Below the pieces are notes generated by a model. The model was not told the origin of the DNA. It saw nothing but the letters and a program-made list of their open reading frames with translations, and made no database searches. The position numbers and the translations under genes were made by a program. Below are positions 1 through 9,164 of a stretch of DNA of 64,000 bases, piece by piece; the first letter of the stretch is position 1, and each line of letters opens with the position of its first letter. The stretch comes from Gammaproteobacteria bacterium UBA7310 (lineage in GTDB: Bacteria > Pseudomonadota > Gammaproteobacteria > Pseudomonadales > Ketobacteraceae), in NCBI GenBank assembly GCA_002471665.1, contig DKQK01000025.1:40771-104770 (forward strand), given 5' to 3'.

Positions 1-1
1 A

Positions 2-535
2 TCCAACATCGTTTGGAACTACGGTCACATTACCATTCCACGCCACCTGAGGGATGTTTACGTAACGGAATACGGCATTGCGGATGTGCGAGGCAAATGT
101 GATAAAGAGGTGGTGGCAGCCATGCTCAACATCGCGGATTCCCGTTTCCAGCCTGAACTCATGGCCAAAGCCAAGCAAGCCGGTAAGTTACCCGGGGATT
201 ATCAGATACCAGAGCAGTTTCGCAATAACTACCCGGAGCAGCTGGAAGCTGTATTGGCACCCTATCGCGCCAAGGGAATGTTTCCGGCGTTTCCCTGCGG
301 CACTGATTTCACCACCGAGGAACTGGTGGTGGCCCGTTGCCTGAAAGCAATGAAAGCCAAAACCGAGAAAAAATCCACCATCGCCAAGGCGCTGATAAAA
401 GTGCTGCAGAACCCGGCCACACCGGAGCAGCACCTGCCATACCTGGCCCGGGTACAATTGGATAACCCCAACAACCTGGAAGACAAAATTGCTCGTGTGC
501 TGATGATGGATGAATTGGAGCAGGTATTAAACTAG
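2..535 (+). CDS. acetyl-CoA hydrolase/transferase family protein, C-terminal part (cut by window edge)
   Basis: Only the last 177 codons are present; the frame is open to the first base, so the gene begins outside the window. The visible part resembles the C-terminal half of bacterial acetyl-CoA hydrolase/CoA-transferase proteins: near the left edge it has a segment with the core RHLRDVYVTEYGIADVRG, typical of the second CoA-transferase fold, followed by a helical tail of about 120 residues. Such enzymes move CoA between short acyl groups or hydrolyse acyl-CoA in the cytoplasm. The catalytic Glu region is not in view, so transferase cannot be told from hydrolase. It converges on the DHOD-like gene with a 20-base gap and no clear hairpin terminator. 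Confidence 0.75.
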   Translation, partial: SNIVWNYGHITIPRHLRDVYVTEYGIADVRGKCDKEVVAAMLNIADSRFQPELMAKAKQAGKLPGDYQIPEQFRNNYPEQLEAVLAPYRAKGMFPAFPCGTDFTTEELVVARCLKAMKAKTEKKSTIAKALIKVLQNPATPEQHLPYLARVQLDNPNNLEDKIARVLMMDELEQVLN

Positions 536-555
536 ATGCCATGGCCGGGTTTCCC

Positions 556-1464
556 TCAGCTGTTCTCCTCCAGTACCTGAAGATAATTCGCCCGCTCAAA
601 CGCGGATGGATCCGCAACCCGGCCATAGCTCATCAAGCCCTTGATCGCAGCCACTCCGGGGTGGTCATTATCCTCCAACCACTGTTCCAACCGGTCTCTC
701 AGGTGACCGATTTCATCTATACCTTTCTCAAACAACACACTGCATAACTGAATCGAATCCGCCCCCACCAACAATGCCTTTAAAGCATCATCAATTGTAT
801 GCATACCACCCGTGGCGGACAGGGACAACGCAACCTGATCCCGCAACAACCCGATCCATCGGATTCGCAGCAAGGCTTCATTGGAGTTACTTAACTGTAA
901 CGAGGGCATAACCGTCATGCTCTCAACATCTATATCCGGCAGATAGAACCGATTGAATAGCACCGCCCCGTTGACTCCGGTGTCTTCCAGCCGCTTAACC
1001 AAATGAGCCACCGAAGAAAATTGGTGGGTAAGTTTTACTGAAATGGGAACGCCGATCTGAGCCCGGAGCTTGTAAACCAGATCGATGTAACGCCTTTCAA
1101 TCTGATCGCTGGATTCCTTTACGCTGGCTGCAATGTAATAGATGTTTAATTCTATTGCATCACAGCCGGCTTGTTCCAAACAGGCAGCATGCTCAAGCCA
1201 GCCCCCCTCCGTGATCCCGTTCAGGCTGGCAATCACCGGAATATCCAGGGCATCTTTATAGGATTTTATTTTGTCCGCATATTCATTCAGCACCGACCCC
1301 GACCGCGCCACGGATTCCTCAAACAGAGAAGGTAAAATCACCGCAGCGGCGCCCTTTTGTTGCAGCTGCTTAACGGAAGTCAATTCGGCTGTTAACGGTG
1401 AGGCGGAAGCAATAAATGGATTCGCCAGAGTTAACCCGCAATAGTCGCTGCTGAGATCAGCCAT
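556..1464 (-). CDS. dihydroorotate dehydrogenase-like FMN protein
   Basis: 302 residues with a TIM-barrel FMN oxidoreductase pattern like class 1 dihydroorotate dehydrogenases: N-terminal GLTLANPFIASASPLT, a central AIELNIYY strand, and a C-terminal phosphate-binding stretch around LSATGGMHTIDDALKALLVGA. The substrate loop departs from true PyrD: after ELN, where class 1 enzymes carry an SCPN-type segment and the active-site Cys loop, this protein reads IYYIAAS. A role in pyrimidine synthesis is therefore doubtful. It is the last gene of an operon, 5 bases after the ThDP enzyme, so a redox role with that enzyme and the upstream flavoprotein is more likely (inference). The fold is fairly sure, the substrate unknown. 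Confidence 0.75.
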   Translation of the reverse strand: MADLSSDYCGLTLANPFIASASPLTAELTSVKQLQQKGAAAVILPSLFEESVARSGSVLNEYADKIKSYKDALDIPVIASLNGITEGGWLEHAACLEQAGCDAIELNIYYIAASVKESSDQIERRYIDLVYKLRAQIGVPISVKLTHQFSSVAHLVKRLEDTGVNGAVLFNRFYLPDIDVESMTVMPSLQLSNSNEALLRIRWIGLLRDQVALSLSATGGMHTIDDALKALLVGADSIQLCSVLFEKGIDEIGHLRDRLEQWLEDNDHPGVAAIKGLMSYGRVADPSAFERANYLQVLEENS

Positions 1465-1469
1465 GTTTA

Positions 1470-3206
1470 TTATCCTGTCACTTTGCGTACCAGTGCCCGA
1501 CCAATAAAGCGAGCCTTGGTGCCGAGATTGAAACGCTTGAGGTTGGTTACCACTATACCTTCAGTGAACCTCGTTCGCTTGGAATAGTCAATTTTAACAT
1601 CGACGATAACCGGTACATTATCGTCAGCCAGCGACCAGGCTTTACTCATTACCTGATCCACATCAACGTTTCTCTCCAGCGCCAGAAATCGGGCGCCTGT
1701 GGCCTTGGCCACACCGGCCACATCAAGGTTCCCCAGCACTGTACAGGTCTTACGGTTATAGGGTATCTCCTGGGCCTGTGATATTTGAGACAGTTCACCA
1801 TCATGAAACACAAAAAAAACAATTCCCAGATTTTGGCTGGCAGCCGTGAGAATTTCCATGCAGGTCATGGTGAATGCCCCATCCCCCACCACCGCGGCTA
1901 CGTGTTTATCGGGATTAGCGAGTTTAACGCCTATGGCGGCAGGTACTGCGTATCCCATGCAGTTAAAGTCAGTGGGTGAAATAAAGCATCCCGGCCGGTG
2001 AATCGGCATCAGCTCTGCCGCCAGAAAAGTATGATTGCCATCATCAACCACCAGTACATCCTCATCTTCCAGGGTATTGCGCAGCCCCCTGAAAAAATGA
2101 AATGGATTGACCCTGTCCTGGCTGTCGTGCTGCAGCCACGCGGCAGCATACTCATGTTTGTCTTTCTGTATTTGTTCACGAATACCGCTGCGCAAGTTAA
2201 CTGGCTCAGGCTGACGCTGTAAAACATCCCAAACTTTCTCCAGCACATAAGCGGCATCCCCTTCAATGGCCACCTGGGCAGGGAAATTGGCATCGAACAC
2301 CATTGGATTGATATCGATATGGATCAGATTCTGCGGTGGCTTGACGCCAAAACTGCCGGTGGCAATTTCGCCAAAACGGGTGCCCACCGCCAGCATACAG
2401 TCACAGTCCTTAAAGGCATTGGCGGCAGCCGGTACGGCATAGTTGCCAAACCCCATTCCGGTGTGCAGGGGGTGGTTAGCCGGGAACGCGCTTAAACCCT
2501 GCAGCGTGGTACAGACCGGCGCATTCAGAAACTCGGCAATCTCACGCACCCAGGACAACCCATTGCGGGCGCCCCAACCGACAAAAATACCTGGCCGTTT
2601 CGCCCTGGATAACAGATTGACCGCCTTCTCTATGGCGGCGGATTCAACCAGTTGGCTCGGACTATAATCCGGCTGATACACAGGAAGATGTTCCACCTCT
2701 CCTGAAAAAAGTTGAAGGTTCACTGGAATTTCCACAAAAACCGGGCCGGGCTCCCCCTCGTTGGCCACCCGGAATGCCTCGTATAGCGTAGGAATAATTT
2801 CTGCGTGGCTATCGACCTTCCAGGTCTGCTTGGTAATCTCGGCGAGAAAATTCTGCTGGTCCATTTCATGCAACTGATAGGTGTAAGGCACATCGGTGCG
2901 AATGCCACCGGAAATCACCAGCATGGGAATCCCATCCAGATATGCTTCGCCAATGCCTGCTGAGGCATAAGCCGCCCCTGCCGCCGGTACAATGACCAAC
3001 GTACCGATGGAATCCGAGGTACGGCTGATGGCATCCGCCATAAACGCTGCCCCGGCCTCATGCGTTACCAGAACCGGCTGGATGGTCTCAGAACTGTTAA
3101 GCTCATCATACAACTCGGTGTTATGTACGCCGGGTATGCCGAAGGTATAGCGCACGCCAAGCTGTTCCAGGGCATATCGAGCCAACCAGGCTCCTGTTTT
3201 TTTCAT
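1470..3206 (-). CDS. thiamine diphosphate-dependent enzyme, acetolactate synthase-like
   Basis: 578 residues with the three-domain ThDP enzyme layout (PYR domain, central domain, PP domain). The activating Glu is E50 in VTHEAGAAFMADA, and the cofactor/Mg motif begins at VVGDGAFTMTCMEIL in the last third. At the usual Asn of that motif I read His (VFHDGEL), a variation worth noting. Family members include acetolactate synthases, oxalyl-CoA decarboxylases and benzoylformate decarboxylases; the substrate here is unknown. The longer open frame starts at 3293, inside the upstream flavoprotein. The ATG at 3206 is chosen because an AGGTGG ribosome site sits just upstream and the protein then begins MKKTGAWLARYALEQLGV, as the family does. 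Second gene of a three-gene operon. Confidence 0.8.
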   Translation of the reverse strand: MKKTGAWLARYALEQLGVRYTFGIPGVHNTELYDELNSSETIQPVLVTHEAGAAFMADAISRTSDSIGTLVIVPAAGAAYASAGIGEAYLDGIPMLVISGGIRTDVPYTYQLHEMDQQNFLAEITKQTWKVDSHAEIIPTLYEAFRVANEGEPGPVFVEIPVNLQLFSGEVEHLPVYQPDYSPSQLVESAAIEKAVNLLSRAKRPGIFVGWGARNGLSWVREIAEFLNAPVCTTLQGLSAFPANHPLHTGMGFGNYAVPAAANAFKDCDCMLAVGTRFGEIATGSFGVKPPQNLIHIDINPMVFDANFPAQVAIEGDAAYVLEKVWDVLQRQPEPVNLRSGIREQIQKDKHEYAAAWLQHDSQDRVNPFHFFRGLRNTLEDEDVLVVDDGNHTFLAAELMPIHRPGCFISPTDFNCMGYAVPAAIGVKLANPDKHVAAVVGDGAFTMTCMEILTAASQNLGIVFFVFHDGELSQISQAQEIPYNRKTCTVLGNLDVAGVAKATGARFLALERNVDVDQVMSKAWSLADDNVPVIVDVKIDYSKRTRFTEGIVVTNLKRFNLGTKARFIGRALVRKVTG

Positions 3207-3235
3207 AGTACCGCCACCTGTTTTTATTGCTGTCG

Positions 3236-4855
3236 CTAGGGGTTGTTTTTTCCTGCAATGGAGCCAGCCGCCACCCGGCCGGTCAGCACACACAACGAGA
3301 GAAAGGTGCCTTCCAGTGATCGCTTGCCGTTGGCTCCGCCACCACCGAAACCAGCCGCTTCACCCACCGCGTATAAATTGGTAATCGGTTCTCCGGCAAT
3401 GTCCAGAACTCTGCAGTGACTGTCCGTCTGTAGACCGCCCATGCTCTTGCGACTGATCATGAACTCACGTATTGCCACCAGCGGATAAGCATCGGGATCA
3501 TCTATTTTCTGGTGCTTGAGGGTCCTGACCTTATCGCCCTTCCAGTGCCTCAGGTGTTCTATGCGCCGCAACTGATCGTCGTTATGAAACGCCGTACCCA
3601 GCTCGATCATTTGATCGTACTGCTGTACATCCCGAATCATGCCTTTTACGTCAACGGTAACATCCGGATCCATGGCATTCATCTTGGCACCCAGCTCCTC
3701 CAACGAATCGGCCGTAATTACGTCCAGACATTGATTCACAAGGTAATCGTAAAGGTTGTCATTGCCCAGCAGAATTTCTTTCAGGAATTTCACCGGCCGC
3801 CGGTATTTGAACGCTGTATTGTGTTCCGACCCGGATATGGAAATTTCCTTATGGGCAATCTTGCGGTTCATAACCTGCCAGGTGTAACCGTGGGGCAAAT
3901 GGCTGATGCGCTGACACAGGCCGTGAGTATCGAAGCCGGTGATCAGAGGATGGGGGCCTACCCGCCGGCCCCGGGCATCCATCCACAAAGCCGACCTGGG
4001 AGGAATAAGACTCAATCCGTGTTCAGGCAGCCGGGGCTCTGGGTGGTGTATTCCGGCGGCATAATTCCACTGCCAGTCCAGATGGGTGACGCTGGCACCC
4101 ACTTGCTCTGCTGCCGTGTGTAAGGTGCCATCGGCGTAGCGGTGTGATCCATTCAATAATTTGGCAGGCGCTTTGCCCCAGGTGTCTGGCCAGTGTTGCC
4201 GTACTTTTTCCAGATTGCCGTTTATGCCTCCGCTGGCCACCACCACCACACCGGCCTTGATACTGAATGGCTCAGCGGTTTCTTCGTTTACCCCTTCAAT
4301 ACCGGTGATTTTCCGGTCCGTCGTCACCAGCCGTTCAACACGGTGGCGGAAGCTCAGATTCAGGTTTGCCCGGTTTTTGTGACTACGCAGTCTAGCCTCC
4401 AGCAAGCGCACCAGCTGCCAACCGGTTCCCCAGATTATGTGGTACCGCGGCACCGAATTACCCGGCCTGAATTCGCCCCGTTCCACCCAGTTCACCGCGG
4501 GAAAGTAACCCACACCAAGAGACTTAAGCCACTGATAGACATCAGGATAATTACGATAACAATAGGCTTCTGCCCAGTAGCGCGGCCAGTGATCCTCCGC
4601 CGAGAAATCCGCGATCGAGAGCCAGTCCCGGAACATCAGCTGCGGGCTATCTTTTATTCCGTTCAAACGCTGCAGCGGCGTTCCGCACAAGGCCATACCG
4701 CCGAATGCCTCTTTCGCCAACCCCCCGAATGCCGACGCCTCATCCCGATCCACAATCCACACCTGCCGACCCGTGTCCAATAACTCCAACCCGGCCACGA
4801 TGCCGGCGATCCCCCCGCCCACGATCACTATATCGGTTTCAGCCGCCCCAGCCAT
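3236..4855 (-). CDS. FAD-dependent dehydrogenase, FAD_binding_2 family (fumarate reductase/ketosteroid dehydrogenase-like)
   Basis: 539 residues. The N-terminus carries a dinucleotide-binding motif DIVIVGGGIAGIVAG (about residues 6-20) followed by an acidic ribose-binding end (IVDRDE). A second FAD contact is VVVVASGGINGN near residue 230, and the C-terminus has the SMGGLQTDSHCRVL and LYAVGEAAGFGGGGANG segments seen in flavoproteins that reduce or oxidise C-C double bonds. Start: ATG 4855 is preferred over the 18-base-longer option because AAGGAG lies six bases upstream. It leads the operon with the ThDP enzyme (29-base gap) and DHOD-like protein, and diverges from the aldehyde dehydrogenase. 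Ketosteroid or other cyclic ketone substrates are possible but not proven. Confidence 0.75.
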   Translation of the reverse strand: MAGAAETDIVIVGGGIAGIVAGLELLDTGRQVWIVDRDEASAFGGLAKEAFGGMALCGTPLQRLNGIKDSPQLMFRDWLSIADFSAEDHWPRYWAEAYCYRNYPDVYQWLKSLGVGYFPAVNWVERGEFRPGNSVPRYHIIWGTGWQLVRLLEARLRSHKNRANLNLSFRHRVERLVTTDRKITGIEGVNEETAEPFSIKAGVVVVASGGINGNLEKVRQHWPDTWGKAPAKLLNGSHRYADGTLHTAAEQVGASVTHLDWQWNYAAGIHHPEPRLPEHGLSLIPPRSALWMDARGRRVGPHPLITGFDTHGLCQRISHLPHGYTWQVMNRKIAHKEISISGSEHNTAFKYRRPVKFLKEILLGNDNLYDYLVNQCLDVITADSLEELGAKMNAMDPDVTVDVKGMIRDVQQYDQMIELGTAFHNDDQLRRIEHLRHWKGDKVRTLKHQKIDDPDAYPLVAIREFMISRKSMGGLQTDSHCRVLDIAGEPITNLYAVGEAAGFGGGGANGKRSLEGTFLSLCVLTGRVAAGSIAGKNNP

Positions 4856-5146
4856 GCTGCTCTCCTTTACCACCCATGCCTACCACCCATGCCTCTGGTT
4901 CATTACTCCCAGTCTATACCAGGCTCTGTATCCAGCACTGTCAGGTAGACGGCAATTCCTCTTAAATCCCTTATATCAAAGCGTTAATAGAGGTATACAA
5001 AGCGTCACGAAGCGACGTTTGCCCGCAGCGTCCGCTTCTCGTAAAATGGGAAATTAATGAAGGTGACTTATAGACAAATAACAGATAGACAATAAAACCA
5101 GCCGCACCCGGCACATCAGCGATTTTCTTTCAGAGGTTGAAACCCA
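4856..5146. promoter_or_regulatory. divergent promoter region between flavoprotein operon and aldehyde dehydrogenase
   Basis: This 291-base gap separates two diverging units and must hold both promoters. No convincing -35/-10 pair or known operator was recognised. The left end carries a perfect 13-base tandem duplication (TACCACCCATGCC, 4868-4880 and 4881-4893) immediately upstream of the flavoprotein ribosome site. The aldehyde dehydrogenase end has an AGAGG ribosome site about a dozen bases before its ATG. Confidence 0.5.
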
Positions 5147-6739
5147 ATGACTGCACCCCAAGACATCCAAGAGCCTGGCCTAACCATAGCCTACAACCCA
5201 GCCACCGGGGAAGAAATCGGCCAGGTGCCCAACACCGACTTGAACAAATTACCTGAAATTTTTGCCCATGCCCGCGCAGCACAAAAAATCTGGGCTCGAC
5301 GCTCTTTCAAAGAACGTGCCCGTGCCCTGCGCCTGATGCGAGATTACATTGTGGCAAACGCCGAAGAATTGTCGGAAGTGGTCAGTAAGAGCAACGGCAA
5401 AACCCTGGTGGATGCGCTGGCGACCGAAGTACTCCCTTGTACCCTGGCCTGTGACTGGTATGGCAAACACGCAGAGAAAGTCCTGAAAGAGAAAAAACTC
5501 CCCATCGACAGCCCCCTGTTTATCAATAAACGCACCGTCATTCAACGCAAACCACTGGGTGTTGTGGGCATCATCAGCCCCTGGAATTATCCACTGTCCA
5601 TACCCTTTGGTGAAGTGATCATGGGGCTTATGGCGGGCAACGCCATTATCCTAAAAGTCGCGGCTGCAACTCCCCTGGTAGGTGAAGCCATCAACCGTAT
5701 CGTTGAGGCAGGTCACCTGCCAAAAGGCTTGTTTCAGCAGATCGTGGGCTCCGGTGGTGCAGTGTCCCAGGCATTTTTTGACAACAGTATCGACAAGATC
5801 TTTTTCACCGGTTCTGTGCCCGTAGGCAAACAATTAATGGAGCAGGCGGCACAGACATTAACCCCCCTGTCACTGGAATTGGGTGGCAACGATCCCATGC
5901 TGGTGTTTGAAGATGCAGATCTGGAGCGCGCCGCCAACGGTGCGGCCTGGGCCGGATTCCAGAATGCGGGCCAGTCGTGCGGTGGTGTTGAACGGGTTTA
6001 TGTGCATGAATCCATCTACCAACCGTTCATGGATCTGATGCGTGAAAAAACCAAAGCCATGCGCCATGGTGTGGGTCAGTCATTTGATGTGGATATGGGA
6101 TCGCTCACCACTCGTGGACAGCTGAACACCGTTGAACAGCATATGGAAGATGCGTTACAGAAAGGGGCGAAGATTGAAGCTCAATCGCAGCCCGTTGGAC
6201 CCCAGAATGGTTATTTTCACCCGGCCACACTGTTGTCCGGTACCACCAATGACATGTTGCTGGTCAACGACGAAACCTTTGGTCCGGTCATACCGGTGAT
6301 GACGTTCGCCACGGAAGAAGAAGCCGTTGAACTTGCCAATGAATCACACCTGGCTCTCACCTCCTCAATCTGGACCCGCGACCTGGCCCGGGGCAAGCGC
6401 ATTGCTGCCATGCTGGAATCCGGTGTCACCACCATCAACGACCACCTGTATACCCACGGACTTTCAGAGATGCCCTGGGGCGGCTGGAAGCACTCCGGGC
6501 TAGGGCGTACCCACGGCCATGAAGGCTTGCTGGAAATGACTCATGCCAAAGCCATCAACTGGGACATACTGCCCATGAAACGCAATCTGTGGTGGTACCC
6601 TTTCGATGAAACCACCTACAACACATTGTTGAAAGCGCAACGCATGATGTACCCACGGGATGCCAAAGAATTCATCGGCAGTGCATTGGGTGCCGCACCC
6701 CATCTGGTGAAGAAAATGATGACGCGCTGGAAGGTGTAG
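5147..6739 (+). CDS. aldehyde dehydrogenase family protein
   Basis: 530 residues, NAD(P)-dependent oxidation of an aldehyde to its acid. All hallmark residues are visible: Asn147 in SPWNYPLSIP, the cofactor Lys170, the GSVPVGKQL cofactor loop near 222, general base Glu244 in LELGGNDP and nucleophile Cys278 in GQSCGG. It is longer than the usual 480-500 residues, with a C-terminal extension after the catalytic domain (about residues 490-530, basic and helical) found in a subset of aldehyde dehydrogenases; the extension may aid membrane association (inference). It stands alone on the plus strand, diverges from the flavoprotein operon and ends at a strong hairpin terminator. The substrate cannot be read from sequence. 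Confidence 0.9.
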   Translation: MTAPQDIQEPGLTIAYNPATGEEIGQVPNTDLNKLPEIFAHARAAQKIWARRSFKERARALRLMRDYIVANAEELSEVVSKSNGKTLVDALATEVLPCTLACDWYGKHAEKVLKEKKLPIDSPLFINKRTVIQRKPLGVVGIISPWNYPLSIPFGEVIMGLMAGNAIILKVAAATPLVGEAINRIVEAGHLPKGLFQQIVGSGGAVSQAFFDNSIDKIFFTGSVPVGKQLMEQAAQTLTPLSLELGGNDPMLVFEDADLERAANGAAWAGFQNAGQSCGGVERVYVHESIYQPFMDLMREKTKAMRHGVGQSFDVDMGSLTTRGQLNTVEQHMEDALQKGAKIEAQSQPVGPQNGYFHPATLLSGTTNDMLLVNDETFGPVIPVMTFATEEEAVELANESHLALTSSIWTRDLARGKRIAAMLESGVTTINDHLYTHGLSEMPWGGWKHSGLGRTHGHEGLLEMTHAKAINWDILPMKRNLWWYPFDETTYNTLLKAQRMMYPRDAKEFIGSALGAAPHLVKKMMTRWKV

Positions 6740-6772
6740 CCGCTTCGCAATCAGACGCCGAGGCAAACAACC

Positions 6773-6801
6773 AAAAAGGCCCGAAACATTCGGGCCTTTT
6801 T
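6773..6801. terminator. bidirectional rho-independent terminator
   Basis: An 11-base-pair perfect stem, AAAAAGGCCCG (6773-6783) with CGGGCCTTTTT (6791-6801), closes a 7-base loop and has a T-run on both strands. It lies 34 bases after the aldehyde dehydrogenase stop and 28 bases after the amidase stop, so it can end both converging transcripts. Confidence 0.9.
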
Positions 6802-6828
6802 GGTTTGCAACGGGTCGCAAAAACGCGT

Positions 6829-8304
6829 TCAGTAGTTGGGTGGGCTATGAAATACAAAGCCCGCTTTTTCCAGACATTTGGCAAAACGGATGGTGGTTTT
6901 ATCCTGATAGGCTCCACCGATGATCTGAACATTAACCGGCAAGCCGTCTTTCGTTATCCCCACCGGCGCACTGGTTGCAGGCAATCCCAATACGGTGGCC
7001 GGTGCAATCCACATAAACATATCGGTATAGTTTCTTGGCTTGCCATCAACCGGGATCTTGCGCATGAAGATCTCCTGCTGTTGCTGGTGGCGGAACGAAG
7101 TGGTCATGTTGTTGGGACACAGCACCACATCGTATTCCTCGAAAACACGCTGGAACTTCTCCCGCAATCGATTGCGTCTTTCATTGAAACGCAACCAGTC
7201 CACATGGGACTGACTGGCCCCAATCAGATAATTTTCAAACAGCTTGGGCAACTCAAAACGCGCCGCCAATTTTTGCAGAATCGGCGCGGCAAATCCCATG
7301 GCAGTTCGCTCCAGCTTTTTATGGGACGCACCCAGCACCCCCCCTAACAAGTTGAGATAGGTGGGATAGAAGGTTTCCAGATTCATATTCAACGGGGACC
7401 CGGTAGTAACGGTTACCCCCTGGTCTTGCAGCTTAAGTTTCAATTCATCATAGACCGCCCGCATATCACTGGCGATTGGGCAGAGCGGATCATCAAACCA
7501 GAATAAAACCCGGAAATCCTGCAACTTACGCGGTTTCGGTGCCGGCAACTTTAAGTGCCAGCCAGGTTGCATCAAGGGTGAAGGCCCACCCACCACGTCC
7601 AGCAACAACTGCAAATCATCGGCACTACGGGCCATGGGCCCTGCAACCGCCAGATCCGTCTCGCTCACCACCCCGGGCGGGCCTGGAATATGGCCGCGCA
7701 GAGAAACGATACCATGGGTTGTTTTGTGCCCGAACACCCCACAAAAATGGGCCGGCGTTCTGATGGAGCCGCCAATATCCGAGCCCAACTCAATGGACGT
7801 AAATCCTGCTGCCAGGGCCGCAGCCGCACCACCGGAGGAACCACCTGGTGTGCATTGCGTATTCCATGGATTGTTGGTGGTGCCATAAACCTTGTTATAA
7901 CTTTGCAGATCCGAAGCAAACAGCGGCACATTGGTTTTGCCAAAGATGATGGCTCCTGCCGCTTCCAAGTGGCTTACAGCGACCGCATTCTTCTTCGGCA
8001 GGTGATCCTTCAGTGCCGGCGCACCGGCCACACAGGGCATACCAACCACCTCATAAGTATCCTTAACCGTCATCGGCAGACCATGCAGCACACCCCAGCT
8101 TTTACCCTCTGCGCGCGCCTTGTCAGCGGCATCGGCCCGGGCCCGGGCCGCAGAGTAGTCAGTGGCCACCACGGCATTCAGCTGTGGATTCAGGTGCTCG
8201 ATACGTTTGATGTAGTAATCGAGCAATGCCCGGCTGCTCAGCTTGCCCCCGGCCATTTCCTGGAGTAGTTGTTTGGCACTGTAATAGGCCCACTCTGTCG
8301 TCAC
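6829..8304 (-). CDS. amidase (amidase signature family)
   Basis: 491 residues of the GatA/fatty-acid-amide-hydrolase type. The Ser-cisSer-Lys triad is readable: Lys81 in GLPMTVKDTYEV, Ser156 in the Gly/Ser-rich TPGGSSGGAAAAL, and nucleophile Ser180 in LGSDIGGSIRTPA. The protein would hydrolyse a carboxamide or an amino-acid ester in the cytoplasm; no signal peptide is seen. It is unlikely to be the tRNA amidotransferase subunit, since GatB/GatC do not flank it. The start is GTG with a GGGG-type ribosome site about eight bases upstream. It converges on the aldehyde dehydrogenase across a shared terminator. The natural amide is unknown. Confidence 0.88.
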   Translation of the reverse strand: MTTEWAYYSAKQLLQEMAGGKLSSRALLDYYIKRIEHLNPQLNAVVATDYSAARARADAADKARAEGKSWGVLHGLPMTVKDTYEVVGMPCVAGAPALKDHLPKKNAVAVSHLEAAGAIIFGKTNVPLFASDLQSYNKVYGTTNNPWNTQCTPGGSSGGAAAALAAGFTSIELGSDIGGSIRTPAHFCGVFGHKTTHGIVSLRGHIPGPPGVVSETDLAVAGPMARSADDLQLLLDVVGGPSPLMQPGWHLKLPAPKPRKLQDFRVLFWFDDPLCPIASDMRAVYDELKLKLQDQGVTVTTGSPLNMNLETFYPTYLNLLGGVLGASHKKLERTAMGFAAPILQKLAARFELPKLFENYLIGASQSHVDWLRFNERRNRLREKFQRVFEEYDVVLCPNNMTTSFRHQQQQEIFMRKIPVDGKPRNYTDMFMWIAPATVLGLPATSAPVGITKDGLPVNVQIIGGAYQDKTTIRFAKCLEKAGFVFHSPPNY

Positions 8305-8403
8305 AAAAGCATCCCCATGTTGACTGTAAACTCTGAATAAATGGTTACCGGGAGGTTACCTTACCCCTGATTAAATTCCCAGCCCATACCGCGGGCATTC
8401 AAT

Positions 8404-9159
8404 TCAATCGGAATACACTTTTTTACTGCCCGGGCGCCGATGCCGCACAAACATGGCCAACTCCCAAGGCCGCATCGCCACCACCATGCTGGTACCAAAC
8501 CGCTCCGACAGCGGTTTGGCCAGATCCTCTTGGTGGAGGCGACGAAAATCCACCGCCAGGCGTTCGAGCTTCTGCTGCATCACTGAATTGGAAGATTTGG
8601 CGAGCATACCCGTGACAAACAAGCGAATCTCGCCGGGCCCGTTAAAACGGCTCTTAAAAAAATCCTGTTGTACCTGGCTTTCAAAGAAGCGCTGAATTGG
8701 GCCGTTCCGGTGCCACTGAAAATCCGCCGTGACCAACGGCTTGATCCGGTTACCGGGCATCAGATCGATCAACTTCATGCGATCCAGTTTTGCCAAACAT
8801 TGAATCAACTCCGTTTCAGTGAACTCGTAAGCCGCAAGAATCTCCTGGTACGACCATTTATTGACGGCGGACACAGCCACGATCAATAGTCGTTCATCCA
8901 CGACCAGTTGCTCTTCCTGCTCCAGGGTGAGTTGACTGATGTGCCTGCCCTGCTCCACCCTGCGTGCCAGATCAGAGATTTCCACACCTGCCATTTCACA
9001 TACACTATCCAGTCGCTTCAGGGAAAACTGTTTCTCGGAAAACAGCCGTTTGACACTGGCCAGAGACATGTCCAGATGTTCCGCCACCTGTCGGTAGGTA
9101 ATGGATTGCTCTTTTAACACCTGTTTTAAGGCATCAATCAACGCCGTTGTCTGCGCCAT
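8404..9159 (-). CDS. XRE-type helix-turn-helix transcriptional regulator
   Basis: 251 residues. Residues about 5-60 form an XRE/Cro-type helix-turn-helix (TYRQVAEHLDMSLASVKRLF), followed by an all-helical C-terminal region of about 170 residues with no recognised ligand domain. The start at ATG 9159 is preferred over an upstream codon at 9198 because it lies five bases after the ABC exporter stop, has an AGAGG ribosome site, and makes the helix-turn-helix begin at the usual distance. It is transcribed with and downstream of the ABC exporter, so it may control that exporter or the following amidase; the target is inferred only from position. Confidence 0.75.
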   Translation of the reverse strand: MAQTTALIDALKQVLKEQSITYRQVAEHLDMSLASVKRLFSEKQFSLKRLDSVCEMAGVEISDLARRVEQGRHISQLTLEQEEQLVVDERLLIVAVSAVNKWSYQEILAAYEFTETELIQCLAKLDRMKLIDLMPGNRIKPLVTADFQWHRNGPIQRFFESQVQQDFFKSRFNGPGEIRLFVTGMLAKSSNSVMQQKLERLAVDFRRLHQEDLAKPLSERFGTSMVVAMRPWELAMFVRHRRPGSKKVYSD

Positions 9160-9164
9160 GTCAG

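Noticed and set aside
7690..8268. 192-residue plus-strand open frame
   Set aside because: Antisense to the amidase, whose triad motifs are intact, so the plus frame is a shadow.
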